Part shown: positions 9,200-15,847 of the stretch, one piece after another
Layout of the letters: each line of letters begins with the position of its first letter
Position numbering within the stretch: position 1 is the stretch's first letter
Assembly (NCBI GenBank): GCA_942493365.1
Contig: OW818697.1
Span: 558,001-622,000 of the forward strand
Origin: UBA8949 sp942493365
Lineage (GTDB): Bacteria > Bacillota > Clostridia > Saccharofermentanales > UBA5734
Direction: 5' to 3'
Length of the DNA: 64,000 nt
Made by a program: the position numbers and the translations under genes
Notes under the pieces: generated by a model
Seen by the model: only the letters and a program-made list of their open reading frames with translations
Database searches by the model: none
What the model was told of the DNA's origin: nothing

Positions 9200-10116
9200 A
9201 GACATTCCTGAAAGTGATACCCTTTGCCGTCCTGGTCATTGTTCTGGTCGTCGTCCGCTTTGGCGCCGACATTTTCAAGGCCGCCCCAGCCAGCCCGACG
9301 ACCACCGCGGCCACCACCGCTGCGACGAGCGCTACCACGACCGCGCCCAGCCCGACCCCCATTGTGACCACCACGACCGAGACCCACGCGCCGGTCACTA
9401 ACAACGAGAAACTGGAATGGTATTTCAACCGTCCCGACCCGCTGAATCAGGAGCTGCCATCCAGCATCCCCGCCAGCATCAGCGAGCTGATCGCCAAATA
9501 CAACACCCTCTGGCAAGCGCCGCCCACCGCGCAAAAAACAGTTTACCTGACCATGGACATGGGTTATGAATACAATGAAAATACCACCAAAATCCTCGAC
9601 ACCGCCAAGCTCAAAGGCGTGCCGATCACCTTCTTCATCGTCGGCGACTACCTGAACAGCCGCCCCGAACTGGTCATTCGCATGCTTGAGGAAGGCCATC
9701 TGGTCGGCAACCACACCGCCGATCACATCAACCTCGTTGACGTCATCGGCGAATCCGGCGAGGCCACCATGATGGCCGACATCCATGAACTGGAGACCAA
9801 CTTTAAAACCATCACCGGCGAAGACATGGCCAAAATCTTCCGCGCGCCGTCCGGCACGTATAGCGAGCAGGTGCTCGACGCCCTCAGCCGCAACGGCTAC
9901 AAAACCTACTTTTGGAGCTTTGCCTATCAGGATTGGCTGGTCGATGATCAGCCCAACCCCGCCGACGCCAAAGCCAAAATCCTTGGCCAGCTGCACAACG
10001 GCTCGATTATCCTGCTCCATGCCGTGTCCAACACCAATACAAACCTGCTGCCCGAATTGATCGACGAAATCCGGGCGATGGGATACGAATTTGCAAGGGT
10101 TGATGAGATACCGTGA
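9196..10116 (+). CDS. Membrane-anchored polysaccharide deacetylase (PdaA-like, NodB domain)
   Basis: Probable peptidoglycan or polysaccharide deacetylase of 306 residues. It has an N-terminal helix (about 5-27) and a Thr/Ala/Pro-rich extracellular linker (about 33-66). The NodB domain covers about 110-300. Motif 1 reads TMDMGYEYN, so the first catalytic Asp is present but the second position of the usual DD/DE pair is Met. Motif 2 is GNHTADH with both metal histidines, and motif 3 is FRAPSGTYS. The altered motif 1 could weaken metal binding or change the substrate. It is the last gene of the run from ftsE, and its start overlaps the hslO stop. Confidence 0.88.
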   Translation: MKTFLKVIPFAVLVIVLVVVRFGADIFKAAPASPTTTAATTAATSATTTAPSPTPIVTTTTETHAPVTNNEKLEWYFNRPDPLNQELPSSIPASISELIAKYNTLWQAPPTAQKTVYLTMDMGYEYNENTTKILDTAKLKGVPITFFIVGDYLNSRPELVIRMLEEGHLVGNHTADHINLVDVIGESGEATMMADIHELETNFKTITGEDMAKIFRAPSGTYSEQVLDALSRNGYKTYFWSFAYQDWLVDDQPNPADAKAKILGQLHNGSIILLHAVSNTNTNLLPELIDEIRAMGYEFARVDEIP

Positions 10117-10121
10117 AATCA

Positions 10122-10262
10122 GATGAAAGATGAAAGGTGAAAGACGAAAGACTAAGGAATGATAATCCTATAAAAACAAATCTATTCCGCGGAATAAAAA
10201 TTAAGTCCAAATATCACCCTTCACCCTTCACCTTTCATCCTTCATCCTTCATCCTTCACCCT
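10122..10262. repeat. Heptad-type repeat array (TGAAAGA/CTTCATC) with inverted arms
   Basis: Left arm 10122-10150 is a run of imperfect GATGAAA/GGTGAAA units. The right part, about 10214-10262, is a run of TTCACCC, TTCATCC and TTCACCT units that is the imperfect reverse complement of the left arm, so the two could fold back on each other. Between them a perfect 14-base palindrome (10183-10196, centre CCGCGG) is present. The IS110 element is inserted at the right end of the array, and the repeat resumes on its far side (11787-11800). Confidence 0.8.
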
Positions 10263-10319
10263 AGTATTATTAAGTAGCGTTATTCAAGTCAGAGTTACAG
10301 CAGACTTGTTATAATTCAA

Positions 10320-10456
10320 GCAGGCGCTGTGGACCGGTTTTTCACCCTACCGCTCGACGGTTTTGCGAAGACTCCGGCCACAGCTTTTTGCGAGATTGGT
10401 AATTAGTTAGATACCGCCGGACGGTTGATTCCGCACTAGATTCCAGAAGCAGAAAG
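10320..10456 (+). ncRNA. Candidate IS110 bridge RNA (two guide loops)
   Basis: Two consecutive stem-loops share one plan: outer stem, 5' guide strand, apical ACCG-N5-CGGT hairpin, 3' guide strand. Loop 1 has outer stem GCTGTGGACCGG (10326-10337) with CCGGCCACAGC (10374-10384) and an apical hairpin at 10349-10361. Its 5' strand carries TTCACCCT (10341-10348), identical to the insertion site at 10255-10262. Loop 2 has outer stem CTTTTTGC (10384-10391) with GCAGAAAG (10449-10456), then TTGG/CCAG, and an apical hairpin at 10413-10425. Its 5' strand has TAGTTAG (10404-10410), identical to the right IS end (11779-11785). Its 3' strand has ACTAG (10435-10439), complementary to core plus left end (10261-10265). 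A TATAAT lies at 10310-10315. This matches the target- and donor-binding loops known from IS621. Confidence 0.65.
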
Positions 10457-10498
10457 CCTGTGGGATAGCGCACTCTTTGTTCGAAGGATGGTGTCAAA

Positions 10499-11680
10499 AT
10501 GATTTACGTGGGAATCGATGTCGCCAAGGACAAGCACGACTGCTGCATCCTGGGCGAAAATGGCCTGGTCGTTCGCGAGACCTTCACCGTCAGCAATTCG
10601 CGAGATGGCTTCGACTCGTTGCTGAAGGCGATTCAGAAAAACCGCTGATTCAGGGACTGACAACCACATAAAAGCAGGACTCGAAGCAACAGGGCACTAC
10701 AGCGTGAACCTTGTAGCTTTCCTCCGTAGCCGCGGAATCGAGCCTGTGGTCTTCAATCCGTTACAGGTTAACCAGTTCCGGAAATCGCAATCACTCAGAA
10801 AGACCAAGACCGACAAGGTGGATGCAAAGTGCATCGCAAAGCTGGTTATGACCGCCGATTCAAATCCTGTATTTGTATCATACCAAATTCAGGAGCTAAA
10901 AGCATTAACTCGAAATCGGCACCGACTTGTTTGCGATCAGAGCCGAAGCTCAAGCAAAAAATCGCGCGTCTCGTCGATCTGCTTTTTCCTGAGTTGCGCT
11001 CATTTAGCCGTTCCATAAACATTCACTCCTTTCAGGCTATGCTACTCGAACTGCCATGTGCCGCGGCAATTGCCACCTGCCGCGTCGACCGTCTGACCGC
11101 AATTCTGTCCAAGCGATCGCACGGCCGGTTCTCGCGCAACAAAGCACTTGAAATCAAGGCGCTTGCCAAAGACTCGATCGGGCTTAACAGTCCCTCGACT
11201 GCTCTCGAATTGAAAATGACCTTGCAGCATCTTGAATTCATTCAACAGCAGGTTAGCCAAATTGACCACACTATAGCCGAGGCTATCCAAGTCATTCAGA
11301 CGCCGCTGACGACCATACCCGGCATTGGTGCAACCCTTGCTGCAATTATATTAGCGGAAGTCGGGGACATCTGGCTTTTCGGCTCTCCGGACAAATTGCA
11401 GGCCTTCGCCGGTCTTGAGCCGTCCACTTACCAGTCAGGAAATTTCAGAGGTGACCGCTGCAGGATGGTCAAGCGCGGATCGCCCTACCTTCGTTGGGCA
11501 CTAATTCAGGCCGCACGTCTTACCTCCATTTACTGTCCTACCTTTCGAGCCTATCTAGACGGCAAGCTCGCCCAAGGTAAACACTACAAAGTCGCACTGA
11601 GTCACACCGCTAAAAAACTGATTCGCGTCATTTACCATTTGCTGACCACTAACCAGACCTTCGTCAATTCGGCTTGCTGA
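10499..11680 (+). pseudogene. IS110-family transposase, broken by two frameshifts
   Basis: The 1182-base region would encode about 394 residues, normal for the family. It starts MIYVGIDVAKDKHD (first catalytic Asp) at 10499 but meets a TGA at 10646-10648. Family sequence continues in the next frame with AGLEATGHY (catalytic Glu) and KTKTDKVDAKCIAKL (two Asp). Around 10935-10960 it returns to the first frame with KLKQKIARLVDLLFPEL. The C-terminal domain is intact: IPGIGATLAAIILAEVGDI, AFAGLEPSTYQSG and KRGSPYLRWALIQAA, including the conserved serine. The compensating +1 and -1 shifts could be decay or sequence errors; either way all catalytic residues are still encoded. Confidence 0.9.
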
Positions 11681-11695
11681 TCCAGAAATTAAAAT

Positions 11696-11723
11696 CAGGC
11701 CTGAACCGCAAAGTTCAGGCCTG
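11696..11723 (+). terminator. Perfect hairpin after the IS110 transposase
   Basis: CAGGCCTGAAC (11696-11706) and GTTCAGGCCTG (11713-11723) form an 11-base stem with a 6-base loop. A short TTTGGCTTGT follows, so termination may be weak; it may equally be a structural part of the right IS end. Confidence 0.5.
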
Positions 11724-11813
11724 TTTGGCTTGTCAAAATTAATATGATTGATTATTTAATTTTGTGCTTGACTAAATATAGTTAGTCTTCACCCTTCATC
11801 CAAAAATTCCCTC

Positions 11814-11842
11814 TTGCAATCCCCCTCATTCCGTTGTAGAAT
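11814..11842 (+). promoter_or_regulatory. Promoter of the S10 ribosomal cluster
   Basis: TTGCAA (11814-11819) and TAGAAT (11837-11842) are separated by exactly 17 bases. They lie just outside the right IS110 end and about 290 bases before rpsJ, with no other gene between. Confidence 0.7.
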
Positions 11843-11849
11843 AGCTGTT

Positions 11850-12128
11850 GCGCGACTTTGCCTGCCCAAAAGCAGATCAAGTTGCACCGCGATGAAGTCG
11901 GAGATTGCCGATTGTGACCGCTGCGGCCACAAAATCGGGTAACTTCGACAGAGCAGTCCGGCTCACGAGGCCGGACGACAAGAGATTGTCCGACGCAGCG
12001 TATGCCTGAAGTCAGGTTTATGCCCAGCGCCGAAGTTCCAGGGGAACGAGGACTGGGTTTTCTGACGGGGCAATATGAAACGCCCGGCACAGTTGAAGCT
12101 TGAACAGCAGCACAAGGAGGAACCCAAC
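11850..12128 (+). promoter_or_regulatory. Structured 5' leader of the S10 cluster
   Basis: About 280 transcribed, non-coding bases. GTCCGGC (11956-11962) pairs with GCCGGAC (11970-11976) in a perfect 7-base stem, enclosed by a longer-range pairing of AACTTCG (11941-11947) with CGAAGTT (12031-12037). A second GTCCG (11988-11992) could compete for the same CGGAC strand. Leaders of S10 operons often mediate autoregulation by a ribosomal protein such as L4; that function is only inferred here. The ribosome site CACAAGGAGG ends the leader. Confidence 0.45.
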
Positions 12129-12440
12129 ATGGCATCAAACCAAAAGATCAGAATCCGACTGAAGGCCTTCGATCACAACATCCTAGACGAGAGCGCCGAG
12201 CGGATCGTTGACACGGCCAAGCGCACGGGCGCCAGCGTTTCCGGCCCGATCCCGCTGCCGACCGAGAAGGAAATCATCACCATTCTCCGTTCCCCCCACA
12301 AGTACAAGGATGCTCGCGAACAGTTCGAAATCCGCACCCACAAGCGGCTGATCGACATTCTGGCACCCAACGCACGCACCGTCGAGGCACTCATGAAACT
12401 TGAAATGCCCGCCGGCGTCAACATCGAAATCAAGCTTTAA
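12129..12440 (+). CDS. rpsJ: Ribosomal protein S10
   Basis: Small-subunit protein S10 (NusE), 103 residues, also part of the NusB transcription antitermination complex. It reads KIRIRLKAFDHNILDESAERIV at the start (two joined blocks) and SGPIPLPTEKEIITILRSPH centrally, with ILAPNARTVEALMKLEMPAG near the end, all diagnostic. The ATG at 12129 follows AAGGAGG by 8 bases; the frame is open further upstream but without family resemblance. It is the first gene of the S10 cluster. Confidence 0.98.
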   Translation: MASNQKIRIRLKAFDHNILDESAERIVDTAKRTGASVSGPIPLPTEKEIITILRSPHKYKDAREQFEIRTHKRLIDILAPNARTVEALMKLEMPAGVNIEIKL

Positions 12441-12533
12441 GAGCTTTGATAGCGGCAGCAGCCTTCGGGCGGCGGCCGCGCGGTCATGTTCGCCGACGCG
12501 TGGCGAACCAATAACCAGGGAGGTATAAGAACC

Positions 12534-13163
12534 ATGTCAAAATTCATGCTCGGCAAAAAAGCTGGAATGACACAGCTGTTCGATGCGAATGGCCAGGCGA
12601 TCCCGGCAACGGTCATCGACTGCGGCCCTGTCGTCGTCATCCAGAACAAAAAGCCTGAAACCGACGGCTACAAGGCTGTCAAGGTTGGTTACGGATTCGT
12701 AGCCGCACGCAAAGTCAACAAACCCGATCAGGGCCAGTACGCCAAGGTCGGCACTGAACCCCGCAAAGTGATGTGCGAATTCATCACCGACACCGACTAC
12801 GAGCTGGGCCAGGAAATCCGCGTTTCGGATATGTTCCAGGTTGGCGAAACGGTTGATGTCAGCGGCGTTTCAAAAGGCAAGGGTTTCGCAGGCAACATCA
12901 AGCGTCACGGTCAAAAGGGCGGTCCTGGCGGCCACGGTTCGATGTATCATCGCCGCGTCGGTTCCATGGGCGCCAACACGACGCCGGCCCGCGTTTTCAA
13001 AGGCAAGAAACTGCCCGGACACATGGGTGCCGAAAATGTCACCGTCCAGAACCTGGACGTGGTCATGGTTGACGGAGAGCGCAACATTCTCGTTCTTCGC
13101 GGCGCAGTACCGGGACCCAAAGGCGGCGTCGTCGAAATCCGTACGTCCGTCAAGTCCAAGTAA
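12534..13163 (+). CDS. rplC: Ribosomal protein L3
   Basis: Large-subunit assembly protein L3, 209 residues, at the entrance to the peptidyl-transferase centre. Diagnostic stretches are LGKKAGMTQLFDANGQAIPA near the start and GHGSMYHRRVGSMGANTTPA in the central loop that reaches the catalytic centre. The ATG at 12534 has a GGAGGT site; an in-frame upstream ATG at 12486 is not supported. It follows rpsJ after a 93-base spacer. Confidence 0.98.
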   Translation: MSKFMLGKKAGMTQLFDANGQAIPATVIDCGPVVVIQNKKPETDGYKAVKVGYGFVAARKVNKPDQGQYAKVGTEPRKVMCEFITDTDYELGQEIRVSDMFQVGETVDVSGVSKGKGFAGNIKRHGQKGGPGGHGSMYHRRVGSMGANTTPARVFKGKKLPGHMGAENVTVQNLDVVMVDGERNILVLRGAVPGPKGGVVEIRTSVKSK

Positions 13164-13185
13164 GGCGTAAAGGAGGAGCATAGAA

Positions 13186-13809
13186 ATGGCAAAAGTTGAT
13201 GTATACAACATAGAAGGCGCCGTCACCGGCAGCATCGAGCTGTCCGACGACATCTTCGGCATAGAGCCGAATGAGGATGTTCTGCACAGAGTCATTCTCA
13301 ACCAGCTGGCCAACCGCCGGCAGGGAACTCATTCGACCAAAACCCGCAGCGAAGTTTCCGGCGGCGGCAGAAAGCCTTATCGCCAGAAGGGCACCGGCCG
13401 CGCCCGTCAGGGCTCGACCCGTTCCGCCCAGCACGTCGGCGGCGGCATTATTTTTGGCCCGAAACCGCGTGACTACAGCTACACGCTGCCCAAGAAGGTC
13501 AGACGTCTGGCCATGAAGTCCGCGCTTTCCACCAAGGTTGCCGCCGGCAATCTGATCGTCCTTGAATCCCTCGAGCTGCCCGAGATCAAGACCCAGAGAA
13601 TGGTCAAGATCCTGAGCAACCTTGGCGCGACCACGTCGACCCTGCTGGTCACCGCGGCCCGCGACGAGAAGATCGAGAAATCCACGCACAACATTGTGGG
13701 TCTCCAGACCGCGCTGGTCAACACAATCAATGTTTTTGACATCCTCAAGTTCGACAAGATGATCGTGACCCAAGAGGCTGTCCTGAAAGTTCAGGAGGTG
13801 TATGTGTAA
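13186..13809 (+). CDS. rplD: Ribosomal protein L4
   Basis: Large-subunit protein L4, 207 residues, lining the exit tunnel and, in enterobacteria, the autogenous regulator of the S10 operon. The tunnel-loop sequence GGGRKPYRQKGTGRARQGS is present near residue 60, where macrolide-resistance changes usually fall; it appears wild type. Its stop overlaps the next start by one base (TAATG). Confidence 0.98.
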   Translation: MAKVDVYNIEGAVTGSIELSDDIFGIEPNEDVLHRVILNQLANRRQGTHSTKTRSEVSGGGRKPYRQKGTGRARQGSTRSAQHVGGGIIFGPKPRDYSYTLPKKVRRLAMKSALSTKVAAGNLIVLESLELPEIKTQRMVKILSNLGATTSTLLVTAARDEKIEKSTHNIVGLQTALVNTINVFDILKFDKMIVTQEAVLKVQEVYV

Positions 13810-14162
13810 TGAAAACGGCACATGACATTATCATTCGTCCGGTTATCACCGAACGGAGCACCGGCGATGCCGCGCTCGGCAAATATACCTTTGTCGTCGC
13901 GCCGACCGCCACCAAGACCGAAGTCCGCATGGCTTGCGAAAAGCTTTTCGGCATCAAGGTCCTGAAAGTCAATACCCTCAACTATAATGGCAAAACCAAA
14001 CGCCAGGGCGCCCACTCGGGACTGACCGCTTCCTGGAAAAAGGCCGTTGTGACCATTAGCACCGATCCTCAGAACGCGGCGTACCTGACCAAGGGCGGCA
14101 AAACCAGCCAGTCCTCACGCAAGTACAAAACGTCAATTGAGGAATTCGGGTTCGGCCAGTAA
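13809..14162 (+). CDS. rplW: Ribosomal protein L23
   Basis: Large-subunit protein at the exit-tunnel mouth that docks trigger factor and signal recognition particle; 117 residues. IIIRPVITERSTG at the start and YTFVVAPTATKTEVRMACEK after it are typical. The C-terminus is slightly longer than the usual 95-100 residues, ending in a basic Ser-rich tail. Start and rplD stop share a base, implying coupled translation. Confidence 0.97.
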   Translation: MKTAHDIIIRPVITERSTGDAALGKYTFVVAPTATKTEVRMACEKLFGIKVLKVNTLNYNGKTKRQGAHSGLTASWKKAVVTISTDPQNAAYLTKGGKTSQSSRKYKTSIEEFGFGQ

Positions 14163-14191
14163 GCCGGGATCAAACGAAGGAGTGAACGAAG

Positions 14192-15025
14192 ATGGCAGTC
14201 AAAAGCTTTAATCCGACTTCTCCAGCCAGACGGCAGATGACCGTGGCGGATTTCTCTGAGATATCCGACAAGGCACCCGAAAAGAAACTTCTGGTCAAGA
14301 GAAGCAACACCGGCGGCCGCAACAGTTACGGCCGCATCACAGTCCGTCACAAGGGCGGCGGCAATCGCCGGCACATCCGCATGATCGACTGGAAACGCAA
14401 CAAGGACGGCATGAAGGCCGAGGTCATCGCCATCGAGTATGACCCCAACCGTACTGCCAATATTGCGCTGATCCAATATCTGGACGGCACAAAAACCTAC
14501 ATTCTGGCTCCTGAAGGCCTGAAGGCCGGCAACCATGTTGAAAGCGGCCCGGTCGCTGACATCATCGTCGGCAACAGCCTCAAGATTGAGAACATCCCGG
14601 TTGGTACCATCATTCACAACATCGAGCTCAAACCCGGCAAGGGCGCCCAGATGGTTCGCACCGCAGGCGCTGGCGCTCAGCTGATGGCCAAAGAGGGCGC
14701 GTACGCCCAGGTCCGCCTGCCGTCCGGCGAAGTTCGCATGGTTGCTGTCCTGTGCCGAGCCACCATCGGCAGCGTTGGCAACAGCGAGCATGAGAACATC
14801 AACATCGGCAAAGCCGGCCGCAAACGCCACATGGGCGTTCGCCCGACTGTCCGCGGCGTGGTCATGAACCCTTGCGATCACCCCCACGGCGGTGGTGAAG
14901 GCAAGTCCCCGATCGGCAAGCCGGGTCCCGTCACCCCCTGGGGTGTCCCGACACTCGGCAAGAAGACACGTAACCGCAAAAAGCCTTCTGACAAGTTTAT
15001 TGTCAAGAGAAGGAACAGCAAATGA
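14192..15025 (+). CDS. rplB: Ribosomal protein L2
   Basis: Large-subunit protein L2, 277 residues, needed for subunit joining and peptidyl-transferase activity. It shows GGRNSYGRITVRHKGGGNRR, the central GNSLKIENIPVGTIIHNIEL and the conserved histidine segment NPCDHPHGGGEGKSPIG near residue 230. AAGGAG precedes the start. Full length, no anomalies. Confidence 0.98.
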   Translation: MAVKSFNPTSPARRQMTVADFSEISDKAPEKKLLVKRSNTGGRNSYGRITVRHKGGGNRRHIRMIDWKRNKDGMKAEVIAIEYDPNRTANIALIQYLDGTKTYILAPEGLKAGNHVESGPVADIIVGNSLKIENIPVGTIIHNIELKPGKGAQMVRTAGAGAQLMAKEGAYAQVRLPSGEVRMVAVLCRATIGSVGNSEHENINIGKAGRKRHMGVRPTVRGVVMNPCDHPHGGGEGKSPIGKPGPVTPWGVPTLGKKTRNRKKPSDKFIVKRRNSK

Positions 15026-15042
15026 TTGGAGGCTTGCGTTGA

Positions 15043-15324
15043 ATGAGTAGGTCAACTAAAAAAGGATTTTTCGTTCAGGATGCCCTGATGAAAAAGATCA
15101 TGGCCATGAACGCCAAGAACGAAAAAAAGGTCATTAAGACATGGTCCCGGGCTTCTACCATCTTTCCGGACATGGTGGGACACACCATCGCCGTTTATGA
15201 TGGCCGGAAACACGTACCGGTTTACTGCACAGAAGAAATGGTTGGTCACAAGCTGGGTGAGTTCGCTCCCACCAGGACCTTCAGAGGCCATGCCGGCTCA
15301 GAGAAATCCTCTGGTTCACGGTAA
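15043..15324 (+). CDS. rpsS: Ribosomal protein S19
   Basis: Small-subunit head protein of 93 residues that pairs with S13 near the A site. MSRSTKKGFFVQDALMKK, SRASTIFPDMVGHTIAVYDG and VPVYCTEEMVGHKLGEFAPT are diagnostic. The ATG at 15043 lies 18 bases after rplB, with GGAGG at 15028-15032. Confidence 0.98.
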   Translation: MSRSTKKGFFVQDALMKKIMAMNAKNEKKVIKTWSRASTIFPDMVGHTIAVYDGRKHVPVYCTEEMVGHKLGEFAPTRTFRGHAGSEKSSGSR

Positions 15325-15358
15325 GGCAGGAGCTAAGGACAGAAGGGAGGAACATTAA

Positions 15359-15835
15359 GTGGAAAAAAAGGTCATGAGCAAAGAGTACATGCTGGAGAAC
15401 CGCGAAGAGATTCTGGCCACGTATTCCAAGACCGCAAGAAAATTTCAGAAACCCGTTCTTTTGACCAAGAAGGAAAAAAAGGTGCTGGGTATTGGCAAAG
15501 ATGAGGGCAAGGCTATCGCCATGAACGTTCGCATCGCGCCCCGCAAGGTCAACGTCGTGGTCAGCCTGATCAAAGGTAAATCAATCGACGATGCCTATGC
15601 CATCCTCAAATACACCCCCAAAGTTGCCTCGCCGGTGCTTGAGAAACTTCTCAAGTCGGCCGAAGCCAACGCTGTGAATAACAACAGCCTGTCGCGCGAC
15701 GCGCTTTATGTCGCCGACTGCTACGCCAATCAGGGCCCCGTGATGAAACGCATCATTCCCAAGGCCCGCGGCAGCGCAGCGAGAATCCACAAGAGGACCA
15801 GCCACATCACGGTCGTCCTCAAGGAAAAGAATTAA
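15359..15835 (+). CDS. rplV: Ribosomal protein L22 with N-terminal extension
   Basis: Large-subunit tunnel protein L22. The protein is 158 residues against about 110 in most bacteria. The extra 45-50 N-terminal residues (beginning MEKKVMSKEYMLENREEI, then TYSKTARKFQKPV) are Lys/Glu-rich, and the canonical part starts at NVRIAPRKVNVVVSLIKGK. The C-terminal tunnel loop PKARGSAARIHKRTSHITVV is normal. A GTG start (15359) follows GAAGGGAGG, so the extension is really translated; in-frame ATG codons at 15374 and 15389 have no comparable site. Confidence 0.96.
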   Translation: MEKKVMSKEYMLENREEILATYSKTARKFQKPVLLTKKEKKVLGIGKDEGKAIAMNVRIAPRKVNVVVSLIKGKSIDDAYAILKYTPKVASPVLEKLLKSAEANAVNNNSLSRDALYVADCYANQGPVMKRIIPKARGSAARIHKRTSHITVVLKEKN

Positions 15836-15847
15836 GGAGGGCGACAG

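Larger units (their letters stand above)
10263..11786 (+). mobile_element. IS110-family insertion sequence, decayed
   Basis: The element contains a 10499-11680 transposase pseudogene with a DEDD N-terminal domain and C-terminal Transposase_20-type domain, a 236-base left non-coding region and a 106-base right end. The ends are placed by shared CTTCACCCT at 10254-10262 and 11787-11795. IS110 elements make no terminal inverted repeats and share only a short core, here most simply CT. Because nine bases are shared, the exact boundary could shift within them. The CT placement also gives a correctly spaced circle-junction promoter. Confidence 0.8.

Noticed and set aside
8240..9205. Long reverse-strand frame opposite hslO, and similar long frames opposite other GC-rich genes
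   Set aside because: These are antisense shadows caused by codon bias; none has a ribosome site or recognisable domain.
10477..10671. 64-residue frame at the start of the IS110 transposase
   Set aside because: It is the wrong frame; the transposase motif GIDVAKDKH is read from 10499.
10499..10960. Programmed ribosomal frameshifting in the transposase
   Set aside because: IS110 transposases are single-frame genes, two opposite shifts would be needed, and no slippery heptamer is evident at either point.
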